Positions 43,260 to 52,562 are shown, numbered from the stretch's first letter. The stretch is 64,000 bases of DNA from Fimenecus sp045532175 (GCA_045532175.1 JAZSFK010000049.1:1-64000), one strand, 5' to 3'. Numbers and translations are program-made. Notes: generated from the sequence alone by a model not told the origin.

Positions 43260-44168
43260 TTAATCGTCTTCACCTACAAAAATCTCAACTGCATTTTCGC
43301 ATGTGTTTACTTCAACAAAGTCGTGGAATCCTCCGTTTTCACCGTCAAGAACCCAGTTAACCTTGTCTTCAAAATAGAATTTGAATCTTTTGCCACGTTT
43401 TACAATAAGGTACTTATTATCAAGGACTTCCCTTGTAATAAACATAGCATTTAAAATGGAAACAAGCTGTGCAGGGTTCTTAGGCATACGAATCATAGCG
43501 AGTTCGTGATAACCGTCATCAAATTCTACTCCTGCTTTTTTAAGCACAGGAAATCCTGCAACGGAATACGAGTTTGAAACACCGCCATAGAAGAATTTAC
43601 CCTCTATAATTTCGCCGTCATCACATTCAACCTTTGCCTTGAAGCCTTTAATGGAAAATGCCTCCTTGGCTGACTCCCAATAATAAGCACCTCTGCCGAT
43701 TTTGTTCTTCAAAGACTGCTTTGCCTTATAGGAAACGTCGCAGAGATTACCGAAGCAGGAAACATAAATAAAAGATTCCTGTCCGTTGAAATCACCGATA
43801 TCAATGGCTCTTGTCTTCCCATCAATAACAGCCTCAATAGCATCTTCAGGGTCTGTCGGAATGTGCAAGGAATTAGCAAAGTCATTGGTTGTACCAAATG
43901 GAATATAGCCGATTTTTACATCCAACTTCATTTCCATAACACCGCAGATAGTTTCCTTTAATGTGCCGTCCCCACCGCAACAGATGATTACTTCATTACC
44001 CTCACCATATTTTTTTGTGACGTAATATGCATTCTTATCAATCTCTGTGTATTTAACACTCACGCTATAATCTGCTTCTTCAAGTTTTTTAGTAATCTTG
44101 GGAAGAAAATCAACAGATTTACGCTTACCCGCAATAGGATTGATAATCAGCAAAAGGTTCTTAGACAT
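43260..44168 (-). CDS. Diacylglycerol/lipid kinase family protein
   Basis: A 302-residue lipid kinase of the DagK/YegS fold. Motifs: IINPIAGKRKS, CCGGDGTLKETI (GGDGT nucleotide loop, about residues 61-72) and GYIPFGTTNDFANSL. DgkB-type enzymes return diacylglycerol to phospholipid or lipoteichoic acid turnover. Whether the substrate is diacylglycerol is not certain. The start is 1 nt after the glyS stop codon. Confidence 0.9.
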   Translation of the reverse strand: MSKNLLLIINPIAGKRKSVDFLPKITKKLEEADYSVSVKYTEIDKNAYYVTKKYGEGNEVIICCGGDGTLKETICGVMEMKLDVKIGYIPFGTTNDFANSLHIPTDPEDAIEAVIDGKTRAIDIGDFNGQESFIYVSCFGNLCDVSYKAKQSLKNKIGRGAYYWESAKEAFSIKGFKAKVECDDGEIIEGKFFYGGVSNSYSVAGFPVLKKAGVEFDDGYHELAMIRMPKNPAQLVSILNAMFITREVLDNKYLIVKRGKRFKFYFEDKVNWVLDGENGGFHDFVEVNTCENAVEIFVGEDD

Positions 44169-44169
44169 A

Positions 44170-45570
44170 TCAGAACTCCAATTTCTTATTTATATATTCA
44201 ACCAAACGGTCGATAGGCATTCTTACCTGTTCCATTGTATCCCTGTCACGAACTGTTACACAGTTATCTGCTTCTGTTTCGTCATCACCAACAGTCTGGA
44301 AGTCAACTGTGATACAGAATGGTGTACCGATTTCGTCCTGACGACGATATCTCTTACCGATTGAACCTGCGTCATCATATTCAACATTGAAATATTTTGA
44401 AAGCATTTCGTAAATCTCATCTGCTTTATCACCGAGTTTCTTTGAAAGAGGAAGAACTGCAGCCTTAACGGGTGCAATTGCAGGGTGGAAATGCATAACA
44501 ACACGAGTATCGTTCTTTTCTGCATCCACAACTTCTTCGTCATAAGCTTCTGTTAAGAGTGCAAGGAAAAGACGCTCAACACCAAGAGATGGCTCGATAA
44601 CATAAGGAATGTATTTTTCGTTTGTAGCTTGGTCGAAATATTCAAGTGCCTTACCGCTTGTGTTTGCGTGCTGAGTAAGGTCATAGTCAGTTCTGTCAGC
44701 AATACCCCAAAGTTCACCCCAACCGAATGGGAAAAGATATTCAAAGTCGGTTGTTGCCTTTGAATAGAAGCAAAGTTCTTCAGGGTCGTGGTCACGAAGA
44801 CGAAGATTTTCAGGCTTGATGTTAAGAGAATAGAGCCAGTCACGGCAGAATGCTCTCCAATATTCAAACCATTCAAGGTCAGTACCAGGTTTGCAGAAGA
44901 ATTCAAGTTCCATCTGTTCAAATTCACGAACACGGAAAATGAACTTACCCGGAGTGATTTCGTTACGGAAAGATTTACCAATCTGTGCAACACCGAATGG
45001 CACCTTTCTTCTTGTTGTTCTCTGAACATTCTGGAAGTTTACGAAAATGCCCTGTGCTGTTTCAGGACGAAGGTAGATTTCAGATGTTGAATCCTCTGTA
45101 ACACCTTGGAATGTCTTGAACATAAGGTTGAATTGACGAATATCAGTAAAGTTATGAGCACCGCAATCAGGACAAGGAATAGCATGTTCTTTAATGTAGT
45201 TTGCCATTTCTTCGTTTGACCAACCTGCAACGTTTGTACCATCAAAGTTTTCGATAAGATTGTCTGCACGGTGACGAGTCTTACACTGACAACAGTCCAT
45301 AAGCGGGTCAGAGAAACCGCCAAGGTGACCGGATGCCACCCATGTCTGTGGATTCATAAGAATTGCAGAATCAAGACCTACGTTGTATTTGTTTTCTTGG
45401 ATAAATTTCTTTCTCCAAGCCTTTTTGATATTCTCTTTAAGTTCAACACCCAATGGGCCGTAGTCCCAAGTGTTTGCAAGACCACCGTAGATTTCACTAC
45501 CTGCGTATACGAAACCTCTGCCCTTTGAGAGAGCAACGAGTTTTTCAAGTGTTTTTTCTGTGTTAATCAT
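44170..45570 (-). CDS. glyQS: Glycine--tRNA ligase (dimeric class II)
   Basis: A 466-residue class II aminoacyl-tRNA synthetase of the single-chain alpha2 type. It begins with LVALSKGRGFVYAGSEIYGG. Class II motif 2 is FRNEITPGKFIFRVREFEQME, and motif 3 lies in IEPSLGVERLFLALL. The C-terminal anticodon-binding domain follows. The 47-nt gap to the upstream putP-like gene has no room for a T-box leader. Confidence 0.96.
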   Translation of the reverse strand: MINTEKTLEKLVALSKGRGFVYAGSEIYGGLANTWDYGPLGVELKENIKKAWRKKFIQENKYNVGLDSAILMNPQTWVASGHLGGFSDPLMDCCQCKTRHRADNLIENFDGTNVAGWSNEEMANYIKEHAIPCPDCGAHNFTDIRQFNLMFKTFQGVTEDSTSEIYLRPETAQGIFVNFQNVQRTTRRKVPFGVAQIGKSFRNEITPGKFIFRVREFEQMELEFFCKPGTDLEWFEYWRAFCRDWLYSLNIKPENLRLRDHDPEELCFYSKATTDFEYLFPFGWGELWGIADRTDYDLTQHANTSGKALEYFDQATNEKYIPYVIEPSLGVERLFLALLTEAYDEEVVDAEKNDTRVVMHFHPAIAPVKAAVLPLSKKLGDKADEIYEMLSKYFNVEYDDAGSIGKRYRRQDEIGTPFCITVDFQTVGDDETEADNCVTVRDRDTMEQVRMPIDRLVEYINKKLEF

Positions 45571-45617
45571 AACTGATTTTCATTCCTTTATAAAATTATT
45601 GGTTATTTATTACTTAA

Positions 45618-47150
45618 TTAATCAACTTTACCTGCTTTTACTGCTTCGAAATCCTCAACAATTTCTTTTTCAGGTGCTTTTGTAAGAAGGGATACAACAA
45701 CGATTGCTATTGATGCGAGAATGAATGCAGGAAGAAGTTCATAAATTGCAAATACACCACCGAGACCAGCGATTACATATTTCCATACAAAAATCATAAC
45801 GCCACCTACAACCATACCTGCAAGTGCACCCCACTTGTTTGTACGCTTCCAGAAAAGTGCAAAAAGAACAACAGGACCGAATGCAGCACCGAAACCTGCC
45901 CAAGCAAAAGACACGATTTCAAAAACAGAACCCTCATCCTTTGCCCAGATAATACCAACAATTGCAATAACAACAACTGTTAAACGAGCAACTAACATTG
46001 ATGTCTTCTGTGAAAGGTTTTTACCGAAGAATTCTTTAACAATATTCTGTGAAACTGCTGATGATGCAGCAAGAAGCTGTGAGTCGGCAGTTGACATTGT
46101 TGCAGCAAGGATACCTGCAAGGATTACACCTGCTACGATTGCAAGAATTGCACTGTTGTCACTGATAAGCTTTGCAATTTCAATAATAATTCTCTGTGAA
46201 TTTGCATTATCAAGTGCGATAACACCATTCTTTACAGCTGCTGAACCAACAACACCAATCAAAATTGCAACTGCCATTGAGATGAACACCCATACTGTAG
46301 CAATTCTGCGAGATGTCTTTAACTTATTCTTATCGTTAATAGCCATAAATCTTAAAAGAATATGTGGCATACCAAAATATCCAAGACCCCATGCAAGAGT
46401 TGATGCAACTGTTAATGCACTGTATGGTGTACTTGCATTTGCTGATGGGTCATAAGTGTTGAAAAATTCAAGGAAACCGGGCATTGAGTTTGCGTTTGTA
46501 ACAACATTATCCCAACCGCCTGCATAGCTTATGCCAAAACCAACAACTACTACAAGAGCAATTGTCATAACAATTGACTGAATAAGGTCAGTTGTTGATG
46601 CCGCAAGAAAACCACCGAGAGTGGTATATGCAACAATAACAACAGCACTTACAACCATTGCTGTAAAATAGTCAACACCGAAAAGGCTTGAGAAAAGTGT
46701 TCCGCAAGCATTGAAGCCTGATGCTGTGTAAGGAACAAAGAAAACAAGAATAACAAGTCCTGCAATTAAAGAAAGAAGATTTTTCTTGTCTCCGAATCTC
46801 TTGGAGAAGAATTCAGGAATTGTAACTGCGTCAAGTTTTTGTGAATACATTCTGATTTTCTTCGCAACGATAAACCAGTTTACCCATGTACCGATACCGA
46901 GACCGATTGCAGTCCAGCTTGCTTCTGCAAGACCGTAAACCAATGCAACACCGGGAAGTCCCATAAGTAACCAGCTACTCATATCTGATGCTTCGGCACT
47001 CATTGCAGTAACAAGTGGTCCTAATTTTCTGTCACCGAGATAAAAGTCATCCGTGCTTTTATTTTTCTTTGAATAAACTGCTCCAATTACAACCATTGCC
47101 AAAAGGTAAACTGCAATTGTAACAATCATTATGATAGCTGTTGAAGTCAT
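45618..47150 (-). CDS. Sodium/solute symporter, PutP-like
   Basis: A 510-residue SSS-family transporter with about 13 membrane segments. Family features: DDFYLGDRKLGPLVTAMSAEASDMSSWLLMGLPG near residue 34, typical of PutP (sodium/proline), and ISDNSAILAIVAGVILAGILAA.. before the STADSQLLAASS Na+-site segment. Proline is the best guess for substrate. The ATG at 47150 is 9 nt after GGAGG; one three codons upstream abuts it. The leader contains an inverted repeat TGGTATATT / AATATACCA at 47181-47211. Confidence 0.9.
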   Translation of the reverse strand: MTSTAIIMIVTIAVYLLAMVVIGAVYSKKNKSTDDFYLGDRKLGPLVTAMSAEASDMSSWLLMGLPGVALVYGLAEASWTAIGLGIGTWVNWFIVAKKIRMYSQKLDAVTIPEFFSKRFGDKKNLLSLIAGLVILVFFVPYTASGFNACGTLFSSLFGVDYFTAMVVSAVVIVAYTTLGGFLAASTTDLIQSIVMTIALVVVVGFGISYAGGWDNVVTNANSMPGFLEFFNTYDPSANASTPYSALTVASTLAWGLGYFGMPHILLRFMAINDKNKLKTSRRIATVWVFISMAVAILIGVVGSAAVKNGVIALDNANSQRIIIEIAKLISDNSAILAIVAGVILAGILAATMSTADSQLLAASSAVSQNIVKEFFGKNLSQKTSMLVARLTVVVIAIVGIIWAKDEGSVFEIVSFAWAGFGAAFGPVVLFALFWKRTNKWGALAGMVVGGVMIFVWKYVIAGLGGVFAIYELLPAFILASIAIVVVSLLTKAPEKEIVEDFEAVKAGKVD

Positions 47151-47223
47151 AATCTTCATCCTCCTAGGTATTTCCGTTAGTGGTATATTACTCCACTATA
47201 TAAATATACCATTGTATTATAAT

Positions 47224-47266
47224 AAAAAAAAAGTGATTTGTAAAGCATTTAAGCCCTACAAATCAC
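47224..47266 (-). terminator. Terminator after the acyltransferase gene
   Basis: Minus strand GTGATTTGTA / TACAAATCAC stem with a 14-nt loop, then a run of nine T. Confidence 0.88.
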
Positions 47267-47286
47267 CATATTTTTACAAATTTATT

Positions 47287-48213
47287 TTATTCGCCTTTCC
47301 AATCGTGAATAACTGATGGATTTGCAAAAATTTCATCAAGTTTATTCATAAATGGGAGCACATCACAATAGTCAAGAGCCTTGTGGTCAAAGGCGATTGT
47401 AAGAGGAAGAATCTCGCGGATTGCAATTGTGTCATTACCGTTTTCATCTGTCACAACAGTTGGCTGTTTTCTGATTGCATTAACTGCAATTGCAGTAACC
47501 TGGGGCGGAATAATCTCAAGAAGGTAGCACACACCGGTCTGGTTACGGTGAATTGAACCAATATTTGAAATTGTAACTGTACCCTGTTCAATATCCTTCT
47601 TTGTAAGTCTGTCATTTTCAGGAATTGAATAGTATTTCTTTTTAGCTTCTCCCTTTAATGTACGAACCTTGTGCTTACCTGTTTTTGAACCGATAAGTCT
47701 TAATACAGCTTGCTTAACCTTACCCTTTTTAAGACCCTTAAGAGTATTGTCAAGAGAAACCTCAAACATAGCTTCATCCATATTTGTGTTTTTCATACGA
47801 CGCATTGTATCATTGATAATCTCCGTCATTTTTGTAAGGTTTTTGCTTTCCATGTGACGAAGATTAACAGTCATCATTCTGCCGTCAGGAAGTACAACCG
47901 GCATTGAAACGTTAACACGGTTGTGATATAAAAGCTTACCACGAACAAGTTTACGTTCAAATTTCAGGTGACAGTTCATTTTTGGTGCAGCCATAAGACC
48001 TTCACAGATAATCTTCATAACAACTGTGTTGATTGAGATTTTCTTTGACTTGTCAGTACAACCCTCATTAAGTTTTTTGTATTCCTTCATAAATTCAGTA
48101 ACGTCTGCTTCATAACTTACAACAGCATGAGGAATTGTTTCCCAGCTTTCTGCAGTCATGTTAGAAACAATTTTTCGTGCAATACCAAAACGTTCTTTTT
48201 TATAAACAGCCAT
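47287..48213 (-). CDS. Stand-alone 2-oxoacid dehydrogenase E2-type acyltransferase
   Basis: A 308-residue protein with only the catalytic acyltransferase domain of the E2 family (PF00198, chloramphenicol-acetyltransferase fold). There is no lipoyl domain or E1/E3-binding domain, and no E1 or E3 gene is nearby. The active-site segment reads AFDHKALDY: His277 and Asp281 fit HXXXD, but the usual following Gly is Tyr. VTISNIGSIHRNQT matches the family GTFTISN region. It lies 12 nt downstream of a CoA-transferase gene, which points to acyl-CoA chemistry rather than a dehydrogenase complex; that is inference. Confidence 0.85.
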   Translation of the reverse strand: MAVYKKERFGIARKIVSNMTAESWETIPHAVVSYEADVTEFMKEYKKLNEGCTDKSKKISINTVVMKIICEGLMAAPKMNCHLKFERKLVRGKLLYHNRVNVSMPVVLPDGRMMTVNLRHMESKNLTKMTEIINDTMRRMKNTNMDEAMFEVSLDNTLKGLKKGKVKQAVLRLIGSKTGKHKVRTLKGEAKKKYYSIPENDRLTKKDIEQGTVTISNIGSIHRNQTGVCYLLEIIPPQVTAIAVNAIRKQPTVVTDENGNDTIAIREILPLTIAFDHKALDYCDVLPFMNKLDEIFANPSVIHDWKGE

Positions 48214-48225
48214 TTTTATTTCTCC

Positions 48226-49527
48226 TTAAAATGCCTTTTCGTTAAATCTTCTTTCAAATTCTTGGCAAAGTTCATCCCTGAAATTAGGATGAGCAATAGA
48301 GATAAGTGCCCTTGCTCTTTCTCTCATTGTTTTACCTTTAAGTTGAGCAATACCAAATTCAGTAACAATGTAATTAACATCATTTCTTGTGGTTGTAACT
48401 GCAGAGTAATCAGTAATTTTTGGCACAATCTTTGAAATTGTGTCACCCTTTGCAGTTGATGGCATTGCAATAATTGAACGACCACCCTTGCTCATTGTTG
48501 CACCCCTTACAAAGTCAACCTGACCACCAACACCTGAGAATTGGTTAAGACCGATTGTGTCGGAAACAACCTGACCTAATAAATCAACCTGTAAACAAGA
48601 GTTAACTGATACCATATTGTCGTGTTGTGCAATAACAACGGGATTATTAACATAATCCATAGGCATCATTTCCACATCGGGATTTCCGTTGATGTAGTCA
48701 AAAAGTTTTGTTGTACCAAAGGCAAAGCCTAAAATTGTTTTACCTTTATTTATATTCTTCTTTGAGTTATTGATAACACCACTTGTAATGAGGTCAACAA
48801 CACCGTCGCCAACCATTTCGGAATGGAGTCCCAAATCCTTTTTATGCTTTAATTCCTCACAAATTGCGTTTGGAATTCCGCCAATACCCAATTGAATACA
48901 GTCACCGTCGTTAATAAGTGATGCACAGTTTTTACCAATCTGAATTTCAACCTCGGTAAGTGGTGGTGCAGGAACCTGTGGAATAGGTTCATCATATTCA
49001 ACAAAGAAATCAAATTCGCTGATATGCTTTCTTGTAGCACCATATGTATAAGGTACATATTTATTAACCTGACCTATTTTAACCTCACAATAAGAAAGTG
49101 TTGTTTCAATATAGTCACAGTTTGTACCAAGTGAAACATAACCATCCTCGTCAGGTGGAGTTACTGACATAACGGTTACACGAGGTTTAATATATTCTTT
49201 CAACACCATTGGTGATTCAGACAAATAACAAGTTGTGTAATCTGCCACACCGCTTGCAATAGCCTTTCTGTTTGTACCGGATGCAAAAAGCGAATTATAT
49301 TTGAAATGACCTTTTACTTCTTCATCAACCCAAGGTGTTTCACCCAAAAGAAGCATATTGATTACCTCAACATCCTTGAAATCCTTGTAATTCTCTCTCA
49401 TGGCACGAACAATGGCTCTTGGTTCGCCACAACCAAATGCCATAACGACTTTATCGCCATCTTTTATATTCTTTATTGCTTCTTCAGCAGTAACAATTTT
49501 TCCTGTATATTCTTGTTTCCAGTCCAT
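48226..49527 (-). CDS. Acetyl-CoA hydrolase/transferase family CoA-transferase
   Basis: A 433-residue CoA-transferase close to 4-hydroxybutyrate or butyryl-CoA:acetate CoA-transferases. The catalytic Glu237 is in SEMVGDGVVDL, and the CoA-site GIGGIPNAI is just upstream. LNQFSGVGGQVDFVRGA is a further signature. Such enzymes move CoA between acetate and butyrate, 4-hydroxybutyrate or propionate during fermentation. Sequence alone does not separate these. It is first in an operon with the E2-like acyltransferase, driven by the perfect promoter at 49591-49619 with a palindrome over the start site. Confidence 0.9.
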   Translation of the reverse strand: MDWKQEYTGKIVTAEEAIKNIKDGDKVVMAFGCGEPRAIVRAMRENYKDFKDVEVINMLLLGETPWVDEEVKGHFKYNSLFASGTNRKAIASGVADYTTCYLSESPMVLKEYIKPRVTVMSVTPPDEDGYVSLGTNCDYIETTLSYCEVKIGQVNKYVPYTYGATRKHISEFDFFVEYDEPIPQVPAPPLTEVEIQIGKNCASLINDGDCIQLGIGGIPNAICEELKHKKDLGLHSEMVGDGVVDLITSGVINNSKKNINKGKTILGFAFGTTKLFDYINGNPDVEMMPMDYVNNPVVIAQHDNMVSVNSCLQVDLLGQVVSDTIGLNQFSGVGGQVDFVRGATMSKGGRSIIAMPSTAKGDTISKIVPKITDYSAVTTTRNDVNYIVTEFGIAQLKGKTMRERARALISIAHPNFRDELCQEFERRFNEKAF

Positions 49528-49568
49528 AATTGCCCCCTATCTTTGGATTTTATTAAACATTCAAGCGC

Positions 49569-49587
49569 ATAAATGTTCAACATTTAT
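49569..49587. promoter_or_regulatory. Palindromic operator over the CoA-transferase start site
   Basis: ATAAATGTT-c-AACATTTAT, a perfect 9-1-9 palindrome immediately downstream of the -10 box, covering the expected +1. No T-run follows on the transcribed strand, so it is not a terminator. The regulator is unknown. Confidence 0.75.
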
Positions 49588-49590
49588 ACA

Positions 49591-49619
49591 ATTATATCGT
49601 GAATCAGGTTTTTTGTCAA
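49591..49619 (-). promoter_or_regulatory. Perfect-consensus sigma-A promoter of the CoA-transferase operon
   Basis: Minus strand TTGACA, 17-bp spacer, TATAAT, with no deviation from consensus. Confidence 0.9.
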
Positions 49620-49790
49620 CAAACCACATAAACTTAACAAATATTTAACATTTTCTTCCAAAATAAATACCCATTTCATTCAGTATGTAAAAAATCCACT
49701 CACTTTTTTATAGATTATCACAATGGAAAATATCGTTTGTATATAGTATAATATTTAATCATAGATTTCCTTTATAAAGGAGTGCAAAAT

Positions 49791-51242
49791 ATGAATCATA
49801 TTGCAAAAAAAGAAAAAATCAATTTTATGTCAGGTCTTGCGGGACAGAATATTGTTTACTGCTTCATTGGTGCATCTTTCTTTCAGTACTTTCTGACTGA
49901 TATTGCATTGTTCCCACCCGCTGTTGTCGGTGTGCTTCTTATTCTTATGAAAGTATGGGACGGTGTAAATGACCCGATTATCGGTTCTATCATCGACCGT
50001 CATCGTTTTAAAAATGGTGAAAAACTACGACCTTTACTTAAATATACACCGGTACCGGTAGGTGTATTTACAGTTCTTATTTTTGTTGTATTTGAAACAG
50101 ATAACCCAAGTCTTCTTTGGCTTCGTATAGGTTACTTTGTAATTATGTATCTCTGTTGGGATATTACTTACACTATGCAGGACGTTGCAATCTGGGGTAT
50201 GACAGCGGTTATTACACCCGATTCAAATGAACGTGACAGATTTGTTCAATTGGCACGAACAATTGGCTCCATTTTCTTTGGCATTTTTAGTGCAGTTATT
50301 CCTATGGTTATGGAAATCGTTGCAAAACAGTCCGGCAATTCCCTTGCACTTATGACAGTTTTGTTTGCTACAATTTTCGGTCTTGGTGGTGCTTTAATCA
50401 GTGCAAAATGTCATAAGGCACAGGAAAGAGTACGTCTTGTTGAACCCGACCAACAGCAAACATCAATTTTCGAATGCTTCAAACTCCTTTTCCAGAATAA
50501 GATGCTTATGCTTGTAACACTTTCAAACCTTTTTGGTGCATTGGCATTCGGTAATAATCTTGTTACATATTTCATCAAATACAAAATACCTGAAATTTCA
50601 ATTGGCGGCTTTGTCCTCGGGCCATTAACCCTCACAACTGTTTTTGGTGCTCTTACAACTGCCCCAAGCTTCCTTGGTATGCTTTTTGCAGATAAGCTTA
50701 AGATTAAATTTAAGGGTTACAGAAATCTTCTCATTTTCATTCAGGCTTGTACATTGGTTTCAAGAATACTTGCATGGATTATCGGATTTGAGGGTAAAAA
50801 CATTATACTTACAATGGTTATCCTTGCAATTTCCTCATTCCCTGCAGGTGCCGCAAGTATTGCACAGACTTCCCTTTTCTGCGATAGTGTTGACTATATG
50901 GAATGGAAAACAGGCAAACGTACAGAAGGTGTTACATTTGCAATGCAGACATTCTTTACAAAGATTTCAAGCGGTATCACAGGTGCTCTCGGTACTTTTG
51001 CTCTTGATATTCTTGGCTATAAGGCAGTTGAAGATGTTCCCGGTGCTGTTTACCTTGGCACACAGTCACAAGCCTTTGAAACCTGGATTTGGCCGATAGT
51101 TATGCTCACACCTGCTCTTGCTGCATTACTCTATATGATTCCACTTTTCTTTATCAGGTACACATCTGAGCAAAAAGCACAGGTCGAAAAGGAATTGGCA
51201 GAGCGTAGGGCTAAGGCAGAAAACCAAGTGGTTGCTGAATAA
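49791..51242 (+). CDS. GPH-family MFS transporter
   Basis: A 483-residue MelB-type symporter (VWDGVNDPIIGSIIDRHRFKNG near residue 50). ISSFPAGAASIAQTSLFCDSVDYMEWKTGKR-like sequence near the second conserved loop is typical. It is the closest of the four GPH proteins to well-known bacterial sugar symporters. The ATG at 49791 is 8 nt after AAAGGAG. A TATAAT is at 49747-49752 with a moderate -35. A secreted hydrolase gene follows 12 nt later. Confidence 0.87.
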   Translation: MNHIAKKEKINFMSGLAGQNIVYCFIGASFFQYFLTDIALFPPAVVGVLLILMKVWDGVNDPIIGSIIDRHRFKNGEKLRPLLKYTPVPVGVFTVLIFVVFETDNPSLLWLRIGYFVIMYLCWDITYTMQDVAIWGMTAVITPDSNERDRFVQLARTIGSIFFGIFSAVIPMVMEIVAKQSGNSLALMTVLFATIFGLGGALISAKCHKAQERVRLVEPDQQQTSIFECFKLLFQNKMLMLVTLSNLFGALAFGNNLVTYFIKYKIPEISIGGFVLGPLTLTTVFGALTTAPSFLGMLFADKLKIKFKGYRNLLIFIQACTLVSRILAWIIGFEGKNIILTMVILAISSFPAGAASIAQTSLFCDSVDYMEWKTGKRTEGVTFAMQTFFTKISSGITGALGTFALDILGYKAVEDVPGAVYLGTQSQAFETWIWPIVMLTPALAALLYMIPLFFIRYTSEQKAQVEKELAERRAKAENQVVAE

Positions 51243-51254
51243 AGGAGATTTAAA

Positions 51255-52181
51255 ATGAAGAAAATTATCAGTATTCTATGCGTCACAGCAATTCTGTTGT
51301 CAGTATTTGCTATCACGGGATTCGCTGCTGATACAAATTATAAGCCCTATGAGGAAAGTCAGTACTTTTCCTATGGTGATTATGACATTCATTATCGGGT
51401 AATTCCGGCTCAGGGCAATTTCAAGGGCAGAATTATGATGCTCCACGGATTTATGTGTTCAACCTATGCGTGGCGAAATATGGCGGATGAAATGTCCAAA
51501 AAGGGTTATGAATGTGTTCTTGCAGACCTTCCTAATTTTGGTTACAGCACAAGAGAAACTCCCGAAACGGAAATCATTGACCGTGAAGTTTTGATTACAA
51601 CGCTTATGGAAAGTATTGCACCAATGGACCAATGGATTTTGGCAGGTCATTCAATGGGTGGCGGTGTTGCGGTTAATATCGCAATTGACAACCCCGTTAA
51701 GGCACTTTTGCTTTATTGTCCTGCTCCGCAAAGCGAATTTCCCGTTGCAATGCAGGGTATTGTTCAATCCAACCTTATGAAAGGTACAATGAACGCTTTC
51801 TTTAAGTATGGTACAAGGATTGAACCACTTGTAAAAACTGTAATCCTTATGGCAACTCTCGATATTAAATTCTCAAGCGAATATGATGTAACCGGTGTTA
51901 CCGATGCAGTTCAGTATGACGGATTTGGTGCAGGAATGTGCGAAATGATGTACAATGTAAAGCCAACTGATTTAGCAAATGCGGATAAAATCACCTGTCC
52001 CGTGCTTTTAGTTCAGGCAAGTGGCGATATCGTTCTTAACGCACAAATGAAAGACCAGATGAATTCAGCATTCCCCGATGCCACAACCTACAATGTCAAG
52101 GGTGGCGGTCACCAATGCATTGAAAACAGAGCATACGAACTTTCATTGGTAACAAACCAATTTCTCAGAAAAAGTTTATAA
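51255..52181 (+). CDS. Secreted alpha/beta hydrolase
   Basis: A 308-residue exported hydrolase. The signal peptide is clear (IISILCVTAILLSVFAITGFAA). The fold motifs are MLHGFMCSTYAWRN (oxyanion strand), AGHSMGGGVAV (nucleophile Ser), ASGDIVLN (acid) and GGGHQCIEN (His). It could be an esterase, lipase or peptidase. Co-transcription with the GPH symporter suggests it may release or trim the imported compound. A terminator follows within 4 nt. Confidence 0.87.
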   Translation: MKKIISILCVTAILLSVFAITGFAADTNYKPYEESQYFSYGDYDIHYRVIPAQGNFKGRIMMLHGFMCSTYAWRNMADEMSKKGYECVLADLPNFGYSTRETPETEIIDREVLITTLMESIAPMDQWILAGHSMGGGVAVNIAIDNPVKALLLYCPAPQSEFPVAMQGIVQSNLMKGTMNAFFKYGTRIEPLVKTVILMATLDIKFSSEYDVTGVTDAVQYDGFGAGMCEMMYNVKPTDLANADKITCPVLLVQASGDIVLNAQMKDQMNSAFPDATTYNVKGGGHQCIENRAYELSLVTNQFLRKSL

Positions 52182-52184
52182 ACT

Positions 52185-52216
52185 AAACAGCGGGGTTTTT
52201 ACCCCGTTGTTTTTTG
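52185..52216 (+). terminator. Terminator after the hydrolase gene
   Basis: AACAGCGGGG / CCCCGTTGTT stem with a T-rich loop, then TTTT. Confidence 0.85.
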
Positions 52217-52500
52217 CAACAAATTTGAATTTGTCGGGATGTTTTCGACACACCAAACGGGTTGTAATGTAGGGTCGGGTAAGTCTCACCTGCCGGTTCG
52301 GTCGGTGCTTCTGCTTCGCAGAGGTGTCCACCGGACACCCGCACCCGTGCCCGACAGCAGTTAACGATAATATTACGGGCAGGCACAGAGACCTGCCCCT
52401 ACAATGTTCCAAATTGGTTAAATTATAAATTTGCAACGCAGTTCCGGCATTCCGCACTTTGCGTTTTGCATTTTGCACTCAATTCCACCAACCCCAATTC
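52217..52500. repeat. GC-rich palindromic repeat island
   Basis: The 415-nt gene-free gap 52182-52596 holds, in order: an ACAAATTTGAATTTGT palindrome (also at 53796); a GC-rich block of nested inverted repeats (GTGTCC-acc-GGACAC, CTGCTTCGCAG, GGGCAGG..CCTGCCC), of the TGTAGGGGC..GCCCG style known from many Firmicutes; the inverted tract CGCAGTTCCGGCATTCCGCA with TGCAAA-type units (52432-52482) shared with 5626 and 53834; then the hairpin-promoter cassette of the next gene. No convincing gene is present. Confidence 0.8.
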
Positions 52501-52513
52501 ATCGAACAAAGTT

Positions 52514-52562
52514 AAGCAACAGTATTTTTTGCTGTTGCTTTTATTTTTATGGGTGGTATAAT
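52514..52562 (+). promoter_or_regulatory. Hairpin-promoter cassette, copy A
   Basis: AAGCAACAG-loop-CTGTTGCTT hairpin (52514-52540) with a T-rich tail, then TGGTATAAT (-10 at 52557-52562). The TTGCTT of the hairpin arm is a possible -35 with a 16-bp spacer. ATTTTAACAAATAAGAT follows. Copies B and C are at 53948 and 55134. Confidence 0.78.

Noticed and set aside
45571..45617. T-box leader for glycyl-tRNA synthetase
   Set aside because: Only 47 nt separate the genes, too short for a T-box, and no AGGGTGG-like T-box motif is visible.
47181..47211. TGGTATATT / AATATACCA inverted repeat before the PutP-like gene as an operator
   Set aside because: The 9-bp arms are AT-rich and 13 bp apart, and the promoter position there is unclear, so it could be chance; noted only within the gene entry.
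52183..52478. Minus-strand open frames in the GC-rich repeat island
   Set aside because: They run through palindromic repeats, have no ribosome site and encode low-complexity, unrelated sequence.
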